Below are positions 22,167 to 32,423 of a stretch of DNA of 64,000 bases, piece by piece. Numbering within the stretch: the stretch's first letter is position 1; every line of letters starts with the position of its first letter. The notes under the pieces were generated by a model that was not told the origin of the DNA, did not search any database, and saw only the letters and a list, made by a program, of their open reading frames with translations. The stretch is from Sorghum bicolor (lineage: Eukaryota; Streptophyta; Magnoliopsida; Poales; Poaceae). A program made the translations under genes and the position numbers. The stretch covers positions 57,716,407-57,780,406 of the forward strand of contig NC_012876.2 of assembly GCF_000003195.3 (NCBI RefSeq). Direction: 5' to 3'.

Positions 22167-23852
22167 AACAGGTGTGAATGATGCTCGCTAGTGTAGTTTA
22201 TCTGGATTTCCATTGGAACAATGAATCATCAATCATGCATGTCCCTTTCTCTCTCTTAATACTCTGATCTTGAGGATTGATGCTAGGAGGCTCAGGTGGC
22301 TTTGTTTTCAACTTAATCGAATGTGCTTGATTATTTGGTATGTCTTGCTCCGATTTAAACTATTTATGTAGCACTTCACAATCTTGTGACATGTTATGCG
22401 TGTGATCAAATTGTGTGCTATTTCATTTTGCTGTTACTTGATTGAGAAATTATTGAGGTAAAATATTACCTCTGTTTGGATCTCCTAAAAAATGAGATCG
22501 AGATCCAAACACTTGGATTGTAGAATGAGATTCTGGGATCCAAATATCTACCCAAACCTTGCAATTTGGAGATTCTCACAGTGCAAAGGAAATAATCACT
22601 GTGAGATTGAGATCCAAACACCTCTGTTTTTTTTAATTTAGAATTTGGATTCTGTTTCGCTATCTATAATCACTATGAGGATGGGATCCAAACAGGGCCT
22701 ATTTTGCAGGGAAATGCTTCTTTTGCGGTGTTTCATGCCTTGTTGTGTAATGTGGACTTCTAGCATTTCTCAGATCATTTCTTTGTTTCTGAATCTTTGA
22801 ACTGGAAACTGAGAACTAGAGTTGTGGCTTTGTAGTTCTGCCACCACTGCATATCTCTTACTGTGGAGAGAGAACGTTTAGCTGCTTGACATAATGATAG
22901 TACTAAGTGTCTCCTTATCAGTGTAGGTCCATTTTGGCATTTGGTTTTATACTGGTCTTAACATTAGCGTTCAGTTTGTTTAGTTTATTTGTGTGAGCTT
23001 TGCCTTTGTCGGAAAAGGTAACTTGTGCTGTAGACAAAGAATGTTATGCGTAGACTTGGTCTTCTCTGGTTAAACTGAAAACTAGCTCTGCGTACAACTA
23101 CTGAGGAGCAACAAAGGCCAATTGTTCACTACCTCGGTACCTTCTTGTCAGTCAAATCATTTGCTGCATTTGAGACTTAGTGCTTCACAGATTAAATTAA
23201 CTGGTATAGAATTGTTACCTTTGTTTAGTGGACAATTTTTGGAGTGGTAAGTGCTATATTATGGTAGTTATTGTTTTGATCACTTTATTGTTAGAGTTAC
23301 CATGAACTCACTGTTTCTGATTTTAAGGGGCAAGCTTGTGAATCTTCTCCTGCATATACTCCTTTCATGCTGCTGTGTATACTGGTTTTTGTCCATTGTC
23401 ACATTGCAAATTTTGGAAATAGAAAAAAAATACAACAGGGCTACGGAAAAACATTTTGCCTAATTTGACATGTCTTCTCAACACTTGTATCTCAATCTAG
23501 TTTACAAAAGTAGCTTGTCAAAAGTTACATTGCTATGTTGTGTAATTTGTGCTTACAACACGACACTGTGCCATTAAACCCCTAATGAGAAGTTACAATA
23601 CGAGGAAAAAAATATTTTATTTTATTTTTGACAAAAAGGGTTCCCCCCTGCTTTATATTCATAAAGCACAAACAGTTCACAGCAGAGATTTGAGGAAAAA
23701 ATTATAATGAGAGGACTTAAGATCTTTGGTACAGCCCTGGTTATTGTTGAGTCGAAGCAGTCAGCTCTCAATGCAGAAAATTGGAAAAATTAAAATTATG
23801 TTTTACCTTGTAGTTACTGTTGACATTTCAAAGTACGTTTGATCAATTGCAG
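22167..23852. other. 3' flank of the second RBR gene, with a MITE
   Basis: Probable 3' untranslated region and, if the downstream exon copy is ever used, an intron. A MITE with ends CCTCTGTTTGGATCTCC and GGGATCCAAACAGGGCC occupies 22469-22699. No other gene is supported. Confidence 0.5.
22469..22699. mobile_element. MITE (CTGTTTGGATC termini)
   Basis: Inverted ends of about 14 bp surround internal repeats of GAGATTGAGATCCAAACAC and its complement. The left flank has TTA and the right flank TAT, so the target duplication is unclear. Confidence 0.7.
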
Positions 23853-24066
23853 GTTTGGCTTCGAGTTCTCCTGTGGCTTCGTTAAGCAATGGGAGCTGAT
23901 ACATGATGAGGGTTTCAAGAATGGAGTAGGTATTGATGTTGCTATCAGTATGGTTTCTCTAGTCCCATGTGAACCATGGTCCATGGATAGTCTGATAACC
24001 TCTCTACAGTACTTTGGAATATTGTTCTCATGCATGGTGTTTGTCTCCAGTAACATGCCGACATGA
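23853..24066 (+). pseudogene. Decayed second copy of the RBR terminal exon
   Basis: After a good acceptor (ATTGCAG, ending 23852) the frame reads FGFEFSCGFVKQWELIHDEGF. It aligns with CGYEFCYGCGQQWQLIHDGCP of the exon at 22094-22166. All four RING2 or tail cysteines are altered or displaced (C to F, C to S, C to F, C to F) and the original stop is lost. The frame runs on to 24066. It could not bind zinc as RING2 does. Confidence 0.75.
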
Positions 24067-26190
24067 TACTTTTCTTTAACTTAAGCTGAGTTTGACAGTG
24101 CTTGGAATTTTACGATGCAGTACATACGGGGTAGTTGCATTAACAGGACAATCTATTTGATACTGACATGGGAAATTATATATAGGTCTTTTATCTTTTT
24201 TATTTCCTCAACCCTGTGAGCTGAACAGAACGACAATTGCATCAGTATGGTCAGAAAACGCAAAAAGCATCACAAATCAATCCAATACCCTGATTTGTGA
24301 TAGAAGTAATCAAGAAGACGATTTCATGACTACATGTGAGCAACATTTATGATCGGCTGTTGAATTTGCGATTTACACAGGGAAATCAATTCATAGTATT
24401 CTAAATTACAGTCGGTTGGTTGAATCATGTCTACCTTCCAGCATTTGCTGTTGACGTTGTTTCCTTTGTGCTACATTGTGCCCATGCACTTTCCAGTCTA
24501 AAGTTCACAACGATGAACCTGGTAGGAGTTACTCTACCCTGTAGAGGGACTGAAATCGGCTGGTTCATTTGTTTTATATTGTATACAGATTCAGATATAC
24601 ATTAGGCATGTGTGTATATATAGGAGGGATCTCTGCAGATATGGCTCGAGACATGTAGAATGAAGCACAAAGACAGATGCTTTGCGGTTGAGTCACTCAA
24701 ATTATAGGCCGAATTAACGTGGGAGCCTGTCTGTAGAAAACCAAAACTATCAGCGAAGACTATTTTTCTCACAAAGAAATTATATATTTTTTTTATTAAT
24801 AAGTCAAGCTTGGAAGGGCTCCTCTGCCTATGGCTCGGTGTCGGAGGAGTCGGAGCTGGAGAAGCCACAAAACGTGCTAAAATCTATGAGATGTTGGTAA
24901 ATCAACAGTTGAGCCGAACTAAATACTCCGTTCTACTGGTGTAGCTGTGCTTCTTGCCTCGATTTCCCTCGGCTATCCAGATGAACGCGCGAGGGCGCCG
25001 GCGCCACGAATGCTTGTCCGAAGCACGGGTGGGCAGTTTTGCACAAGCAATAGAAGACGGCGGGCTCGTCAGCTATGCTGTGTGAGTTGCGAACAAGTAA
25101 TCCTCGTGCTTTTCACCCTTTAATTACTTGTGCTTTGGGTAATTGGGCATTTCGGTTACAGCGAGGAACGCGAGATGTTGTTTGCCAAGATCTTGTGGTA
25201 GCTTTGCTGGCTTCTGCGCACTACTCGCACTCGGCACTCGAGCGATTCCCCTCAAGCTCGTGGAGGTCTTGGTGGCCACCAGCTATGACTGAGATGCGAG
25301 CAATGGCTGGATGGGACGTACCCTGGCATACAGTCATTTCATTTCTACGTGTGTCTTTTGCGCTGGAAGTGGTAAGCGAGCGGCTGTGCATGCCTTTGAT
25401 TGGATTCCTGTTGCTTGCATCTTGCTGCACCCGTTCCTAGCCACTCCAACAGTGATCGCTCCAAATCGATGATGTGGACGAAGATGGCAAAACAGTGCAC
25501 ACAAGTTGACTCCAGCAATGCCCCATCGCATTACACAGTCACAGACAGTAGTAGTATTTATCCCTTCAAGAAACTCAAAAGTCATCACATTTTATGTTTA
25601 TACGTTAGTGCAGACTGGTACTAGCATATACACTGTTACTCCGTATAAAGGTATCAGGCAGGACATGCGCTGTCCTGAACGGTGAATATCGCAGAGTTTT
25701 ACAGGTTCCAAATCTACCTTGGCGTTCTATTTCAAACCGTCGTCCTTCCCTTTCCACCCGTGACCACCGAGTAGCAGTAGCAGCAGCAGCAGCCCACAAG
25801 CGCGCGCGTACAAACAAGCCGCTGATCCGGCGTCCAAACACGCGGTGGCCCACGCCCGCGCCGGCCCATCCACCCATCCTCCTCCACTCCCCCCCCTCTC
25901 CTCTCCTCTCGCTCGCTCAGCCTCAGCCTCACCCCCTCACTGCGTCTCCCAGTCCGGCCGCATCCACGGCCGCGCCGCGTCGCCACTCAGCTCACCCCGT
26001 CCCGTCTCTGCCTCCCCGTACCGCACTCTTGCACTGCACACCACCAGCGCATCGCATCTGGCCTGGCCACCTGACCTCCCCCGCCCTCCCTCTTCTTTAC
26101 CCGAGGTGGCAGCGAGGCGCCTCCTCGCTTTTCCGCTTTCCCACTTCGCCTCGCTCTTGTCCCCAATCGTCCCGATCCGGCACCCGCGCA
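24067..26190. other. Intergenic DNA and promoter of the subtilase
   Basis: No gene is supported. The last 400 bases are GC- and CT-rich (CTCCTCTCCTCTC runs near 25890-25920), as in many grass leaders. I find no convincing TATA box. The open frame from 26029 is only an in-frame extension of the subtilase. Confidence 0.5.
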
Positions 26191-28608
26191 ATGCCGCCGC
26201 CGCCGCACTACTATCCCGTCCTGCTGCCGCTACTGGTTCTTGCGGCTGTGGCGGGCGGGGGAGGGGGAGAGGCAGATGGACTGGAGCGGACGTACATCGT
26301 GCGGGTGGACGCCGACGCGAAGCCGTCGGTGTACCCGACGCACGCGCACTGGTACGAGGCGGCGGTGCTGGCGGCGGCCGGCGATGGCGCGGGGTGGCCG
26401 GAAGGGGGCCCGCTGATCCACACCTACTCGGCCGCCTTCCACGGGTTCTCCGCGCGGATGTCCCCCGCGGCCGCCCAAGCGCTGGCGTCCGCGCCCGGGG
26501 TGGCGGCCGTGGTGCCCGAGCGCGTGCGGCAGCTCGCCACCACGCGGTCCCCGAGGTTCCTCGGCTTGCTGTCCTCCCCGCCGTCGGCGCTGCTCGCGGA
26601 CTCCGACTTCGGGGCTGACCTGGTCATCGCCATCGTCGACACCGGCATCTCCCCCGCGCACCGCAGCTTCCACGACCGCGGGCTGGGCCCGGTCCCGAGC
26701 CGGTGGCGCGGGGTGTGCGCGTCCGGGCCCGGGTTCCCGCCCAGCGCCTGCAACCGCAAGCTCGTCGGTGCGCGGTTCTTCTCCAAGGGGTACGAGGCCA
26801 CCTCGGGACGCATGAATGAGACGGCGGAGGTCAGGTCCCCGCTCGACACCGACGGGCACGGCACCCACACCGCGTCTATCGCTGCGGGGAGGTACGTGTT
26901 CCCGGCGTCCACGCTTGGGTACGCGCGCGGCGTGGCCGCCGGGATGGCGCCCAAGGCGCGATTGGCAGCGTACAAGGTGTGCTGGGTGGGTGGCTGCTTC
27001 GACTCCGACATTCTCGCGGCCTTCGACGCCGCCGTCGCCGACGGTGTCGATGTGGTTTCGCTCAGCGTCGGTGGCGTTGTTGTGCCGTACTACCTCGACG
27101 CGATTGCTATCGGGGCGTTCGGCGCCACCGAAGCCGGTATCGTCGTCTCTGCTTCGGCCGGCAATGGTGGTCCCGGTGGGCTCACGGTGACCAATGTGGC
27201 GCCCTGGATGGCCACCGTCGGGGCTGGCTCCATGGACCGCGCGTTCCCGGCCAATGTGCGGCTCGGCGACGGGCAGGTGCTCGACGGCGTGAGCGTGTAC
27301 GGGGGGCCAGCGCTCGAGTCCGGCAGGATGTACGAGCTGGTGTACGCCGGGGCGAGCGGCGACGGCGGCGGCGGAGCTTCGTCCGCGTCCGACGGGTACT
27401 CGGCGTCGATGTGCCTCGACGGCTCGCTGGACCCAGCCGCAGTGCACGGCAAGATCGTGGTGTGCGACCGCGGCGTGAACTCGCGCGCCGCCAAGGGCGA
27501 CGTGGTCCACCGCGCGGGTGGCATCGGAATGGTGCTAGCCAACGGGGCGTTCGACGGCGAGGGCCTTGTCGCCGACTGCCACGTCCTTCCGGCGACCGCC
27601 GTCGGCGCGGCTGCGGGCGACAGGCTCCGCAAGTACATCGCGTCGTCCACCAAGCAGAGGCCCGCCACGGGTACCATCCTGTTCGAGGGCACCCACCTGG
27701 GCGTGCACCCGGCGCCGGTGGTGGCGGCGTTCTCGGCGCGCGGCCCGAACCCGCAATCCCCGGAGATCCTGAAGCCGGACCTGATAGCTCCCGGCCTCAA
27801 CATCCTGGCGGCGTGGCCCAGCGGCGTCGGCCCGGCCGGCATTCCCTCGGACATCCGCCGCACCGAGTTCAACATCCTGTCAGGCACGTCCATGGCCTGC
27901 CCGCACGTGTCCGGGCTCGCCGCGCTGCTCAAGGCGGCGCACCCGACCTGGAGCCCCGCGGCGATCAAGTCGGCGCTGATGACCACGGCCTACGTGAGGG
28001 ACAACAGCAACGGGACGATGGTGGACGAGTCGACGGGCGCGGTGGCCGGCGCGTTCGACTTCGGCGCCGGGCACGTGGACCCGATGCGCGCCATGGACCC
28101 GGGTCTGGTGTACGACATCGGGCCGGGGGACTACGTCAACTTCCTGTGCAACCTCAACTACACGGAGCAGAACATCCGCGCCATCACGCGGCGGCAGGCG
28201 GACTGCCGCGGCGCGCGGCGCGCCGGGCACGCGGGCAACCTCAACTACCCGTCGATGTCGGCCACGTTCGTCGCCGCGGCGGACGGCGCCAGGGAGACGA
28301 CGACGATGAGGACGCACTTCATCCGGACGGCGACCAACGTGGGCGGGGGCGGGAAGGCGGTGTACCGCGCGTCGGTCCAGGCCCCCGAGGGGTGCAACGT
28401 GACGGTGCAGCCGCGGCAGCTGGCGTTCCGGCGCGACGGGCAGCGGCTGAGCTTCACGGTGCGGGTGGAGGCCGCGGTGGCGGCGGCGCCCGGGAAGAGG
28501 ATGGAGCCCGGGAGCTCGCAGGTGCGGAGCGGCGCGCTGACGTGGAGCGACGGCAGGCACGTCGTCCGTAGCCCGATCGTGGTGACGGTGCAGGCGCCAT
28601 TGCAGTGA
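26191..28608 (+). CDS. Subtilisin-like serine protease (subtilase, SBT1.5 type)
   Basis: A single exon of 805 codons encodes a secreted plant subtilase (peptidase S8). Residues 1-22 are a hydrophobic signal peptide. The I9 propeptide follows (TYIVRVDADAKPS...HTYSAAFHGFSARM...TTRSPRFLGL). The catalytic triad is Asp150 (IVDTGI), His223 (DGHGTHTAS) and Ser567 (GTSMACPHVSG), with oxyanion Asn325 (SAGNGGPGG). A PA domain sits near 400-500 (GKIVVCDRGVNSRA) and the C-terminal Fn3-like domain starts near 690 (TATNVGGGGKAVY). Length and motifs match Arabidopsis SBT1.5 along the whole chain, as I recall that family. It would mature in the secretory pathway and act in the cell wall; the natural substrate is unknown. 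ATG 26191 is chosen over the in-frame ATG at 26029 because the signal peptide begins there. No lesion is seen. Confidence 0.93.
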   Translation: MPPPPHYYPVLLPLLVLAAVAGGGGGEADGLERTYIVRVDADAKPSVYPTHAHWYEAAVLAAAGDGAGWPEGGPLIHTYSAAFHGFSARMSPAAAQALASAPGVAAVVPERVRQLATTRSPRFLGLLSSPPSALLADSDFGADLVIAIVDTGISPAHRSFHDRGLGPVPSRWRGVCASGPGFPPSACNRKLVGARFFSKGYEATSGRMNETAEVRSPLDTDGHGTHTASIAAGRYVFPASTLGYARGVAAGMAPKARLAAYKVCWVGGCFDSDILAAFDAAVADGVDVVSLSVGGVVVPYYLDAIAIGAFGATEAGIVVSASAGNGGPGGLTVTNVAPWMATVGAGSMDRAFPANVRLGDGQVLDGVSVYGGPALESGRMYELVYAGASGDGGGGASSASDGYSASMCLDGSLDPAAVHGKIVVCDRGVNSRAAKGDVVHRAGGIGMVLANGAFDGEGLVADCHVLPATAVGAAAGDRLRKYIASSTKQRPATGTILFEGTHLGVHPAPVVAAFSARGPNPQSPEILKPDLIAPGLNILAAWPSGVGPAGIPSDIRRTEFNILSGTSMACPHVSGLAALLKAAHPTWSPAAIKSALMTTAYVRDNSNGTMVDESTGAVAGAFDFGAGHVDPMRAMDPGLVYDIGPGDYVNFLCNLNYTEQNIRAITRRQADCRGARRAGHAGNLNYPSMSATFVAAADGARETTTMRTHFIRTATNVGGGGKAVYRASVQAPEGCNVTVQPRQLAFRRDGQRLSFTVRVEAAVAAAPGKRMEPGSSQVRSGALTWSDGRHVVRSPIVVTVQAPLQ

Positions 28609-30880
28609 CTAGTACTGATGACCGCGGATGGAGCCGGAGCTGTGGTGAGGCCATCGACGGGAGGTGGGGGAGAACACAGTCTCAGTGTTCTTTGTGAGTC
28701 CTCAAGGTTTTTAGCTTTTCTGTATTAATTAAGGTTGCTGTTAGCTGTAGAATACGGTCGTGGAAGAGCTGTATCGGTAGCTACTACGTAAGCTATTATA
28801 TACTGGAAGTCTGGAGCTCGTCGATCTCCGGTCGTCTTCCTCCATTTCTCCTCGTCTTGCTTTGACTGCTGCTACCATTTGCTTCTGTTTTCTGATGAAG
28901 CATGCCATGTCGGCCACCAGTGTTTGTGTGGTTTTTGCAGGGAATGGCTTTCAAGTGCTGTGATTGAATGGCCCTCGTCGTCCTCGGCTGAGCTCACATG
29001 GACGCGTCATGTGAGTGAGATATATGATCATATGATGAGTGGGGTTCGGGTGAGTGCGTACTTGAAGTAGGATCCCGCTTTCACTCATTCATTCATTGGC
29101 CTTTAAACCGGGAAATTTTCGCGAGGAGATGGAGGGAAGCAAGCAGGGTGACGAGTGCAGAGTGCAGCGAGCGCTTTGTCAAAAGGCACCGCCGTAGGCA
29201 AAAAAATCAATGGCCCTGACTGACTCGATGGTAGTACTACTGTAGAGACTAGAGAGGGTTGCTCCCCATATCTTCGTGTGACTTTTACTCCAGCATTGCA
29301 TTTCCGTCATTGAGACGTTAATTAATAGCAGCTTTCGGGACAGATGACTGTGGCCATGTTTCGTCACGGCCGCTTCGTGCCAGCTGGGGGTACTATAGTA
29401 CTGTGATTTTGTTAGTAGAAACTTTCATTTGGCCACCATTGACGACCGGGCCTTCGCTTTTGCTGCGCTAATTAACCATTTCCCGGCGACCGAAGGGAAC
29501 ATGAACATGCCCCGACACATGAGGGCATGAGGACTAGTGTTCTCCCTGTCGTTCGTTGACTTGAGTGGACTCCATTGACGACCAGGCCTTGCTCATTCCG
29601 GGTCCCAGCTGAGGAACAGCGACGAAACATATGGCCCGGCACACACAATTCCATTCTCACGGTCGTTCAGCAGTTTTCAATCCAGCGAACGATCTGACAG
29701 CTAATACATACCGGTTGGCTACTCTCTTTCCCCCTCCTCCCACTTCCCTTTTCCTCTGTTTTTGATGTCATCATAAAAAAAAGCAAAACATTTATTTCAA
29801 ATTATTATAACTTTTAAATGATGTATCTATTTTTAATTTCGTCTACACCGGTGTGTTCAACGTGACGAGACGAACAAAACTAGACCCCACTTCTGTATGT
29901 TTCGAAGATTTTTATTTTTTTTAGTACCAACTTATGTATATTAACTTATAACATATAATATATATTGCTAACTTATTCTGCTAAATTATGCTGCTAACCT
30001 ATTCTGCTAAGTTGTATTGTATAACTTCAGTTTGTGTATAATAACTGCGTAACTTTCTATATACACTAGCGTATTAGTTGTGTAACTTATGTACATAAGT
30101 TGTATTGTGTAAATTATGTCTCCCTCTATTCCAAATTATAAAATGTTTTGATATTTCTACATATATTGATTTTGTTATGTGTATACATATATAGTTGTGT
30201 CTAGATACATAGTAAATTCAATTTAGAAAAGTCAATATGCTTTATAATTTGAAATAGTGGGAGTAAACTTATGTACATAAGTTATATAGTATAACTTTTT
30301 TGAGAACGACTAACTTAGCAATGTTGAGTTATTCCTCGAACTTATGTTGTCTAGAAGCACTGCTAAGTTAGTACTGTTAAGTTTATAGTAAAAGTTATGC
30401 TTTTTAATTCTGTTTTATAAGTTATGAGCACATGCTTCTTAAAAAAAATAAAAAAGTATTAAAGAAGAGGTGATCTAGCAAAAGAAAGTGAAAAGAGAAT
30501 CGAATGCCTTAAAAGAGAAAGAGAAACGATTCCTGTTCTGTCCAAAAATAAAAAGTAATATATGCACTTTCCAAAAAAGAAAAAAAATAGCTGTCGGAAA
30601 TTGACCGCTGGTTTCATTTACGCCGAACGTTCGTGAAATAGTAACGTCACCCGCATCGAGCGTCTGCGTGGCTGCGAGTCAGATGTACCCGTTTGCGTAG
30701 TTTAAGAAAAGTTTTTAGGTATTACAACATATTTCTAATAATTAATATCTCATTATAGATTACTTAAATTTAAAAGATTTGTTTTAAAATATATGCTAAA
30801 TAGGCCACGGCCGATGCTGACTTGACGAGGCCCGCCATCTCGTTTCACTGCTTTCCAATGTCGCCTCCAGGGGCACTCGG
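28609..30880. other. Intergenic DNA downstream of the subtilase
   Basis: The first 150-250 bases are probably the 3' untranslated region. From 29.76 to 30.45 kb the DNA is AT-rich with many TAACTTAT/ATAAGTTA motifs, likely an old repeat. The only element I can delimit is the Stowaway at 30118-30264. Confidence 0.45.
30118..30264. mobile_element. Small Stowaway MITE
   Basis: Left end CTCCCTCTATTCCAAATTAT and right end ATAATTTGAAATAGTGGGAG are inverted repeats around a 147-bp element, a typical short grass Stowaway. Confidence 0.8.
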
Positions 30881-31105
30881 GGCTTGTTTAGTTTCGAAAA
30901 GATTTTGGATTTTAGTACTGTAACATTTTCGTTTTTATTTGATAAATATTATCTAATTATAGATTAACTAGGCTCAAAAGATCTATCTCGTAATTTACAG
31001 ACAAACTGTGTAATTAGTTTTTATTTTTATCTATATTTAGTGTTTAATGCATGTGCCGCAAGATTCGATGTAACGAGAAATCTTGAAAACTTTTTGGATT
31101 GGCCT
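30881..31105. mobile_element. Tourist-like MITE, right end lost
   Basis: It starts GGGGCTTGTTTAGTTTCG and keeps the family's internal blocks up to GAAATCTTGAAAACTTTTTGGAT, then breaks off before the usual right terminus. Confidence 0.75.
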
Positions 31106-32423
31106 CGATGTGCCTCTACGCTCTGTCCTCTCTCCATAGGTCGCACGCAACCATTGTTGTTGCTCTGCGACATGTGTGTGTGCTGGCCTGCTGGCCAGGT
31201 ACGAGCGACACCGCCACCATGTCAGGGATTCTCTCTATTTTTTCCACTCGTTCTTCTAGCCACGGTCCACGACAGATTCCTTGCCGTCGTGCATCCGATG
31301 GACTGCGAGGTCGCTGACAGTGCGCATGTGCTTAACCGGCCGAATCAATTTCGGCTCGGCAGGAAGGTGCGCACACACACTGGCATGAACCGAGAGAGGA
31401 GGAGGCAGGCTAGGAAAAAGGGCAAAATGAAGATGCAAATAGGGCCTTGGGCGCTAGTGTCCGGATGCCGGCTTTTGTACGGTGCTCTGCCCGCCCCTTC
31501 ATACAGAAAAGAAAAGAAAAAAAAAAGAAAAGTAAGATATGCGAACCTAACCCCGTTCGCCCCCGCAATGAGAAGAAACGAAACCGCCCCTTTCTTCCGC
31601 TCCCCACACAAGGAACTCACCCCGTCTCTCACGCGCACGAGATTTACACTGTCCCCAACTTCGCCGGCCCTCGGCACCTCCACCCTGTCACCATTTTGCC
31701 CCCCATAACCAGTCCCTAGCTCGCTCCTCCTTGCCACTACAACAGTAGGAGAAACATATTGTAGCAACAGAAGAATAACTGTTGAAACATTGCTGGCTAG
31801 AGTTGCTGAAACACCATGAATATATTGTTACAACAACACCTAACAATTGATGCAACTACTACTACAACATGCAGATTGAAAACAACGGAAACATGCTGCA
31901 AAAATACAAAAACAAGACCGAACAACTACTGCAACAACATGCAACACACTACTCCAACATGCAGATTGAAGCAATTCAAACACATGCTGCAACATCTCAA
32001 AAAAGCAGTGCTACTACAACACCATTTGAAAACCTACTACAACATCCAGAGAAAACCATTACAACATGTGCAAGAGCTGAACCCAAGAGCTCGCCAGAAT
32101 CCTAGCCTACCGTAACATTAACTGAAAACCTAGTACAATATCTGGAGAAAATCATTGCAACATAGTGAAAGTTGAACCCCGAGAGCTCACTGAAACCCTA
32201 GCCTACTGCAATATCACCTGAAAATGTATTACAACAACCAGAGGATATCATTGCAACGCGCACGAGAGCTGAACCTCGAGAGCTTGTCCGAAACCTAGCC
32301 ATCGCTACATCCCTTGGATCTAGAGAGAGGTGGTGGAGGAGGAGGAGGAGGAAAGGAAGGGGACGACTCAGATCCACAAAGGATCCACCTACCTCGCTGG
32401 AAGACACCACCGTCGAGCTTCTC
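31106..32423. other. Noncoding DNA with degenerate AACA-rich repeats
   Basis: No gene is supported. Between 31.74 and 32.26 kb a loosely repeated unit (CTACTACAACATGCAGATTGAA and variants such as CATGCTGCAACA) recurs several times. I do not recognise its source. The short frames at 31040-31708 and 31816-32115 lack coding character. Confidence 0.4.

Noticed and set aside
24420..25624. Several short frames between the second RBR gene and the subtilase
   Set aside because: All are under 125 codons, overlap on both strands and show no family signature.
26230..27510. 426-codon minus-strand frame opposite the subtilase
   Set aside because: It is a GC-rich antisense shadow of the intact subtilase frame and has no domain or start context.
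26979..28571. 530-codon + strand frame inside the subtilase
   Set aside because: Arginine-rich shifted frame of the same gene; the subtilase frame has all catalytic motifs.
31040..31708. 222-codon + strand frame
   Set aside because: It begins in a MITE, has no recognisable domain, and overlapping frames on both strands are equally open.
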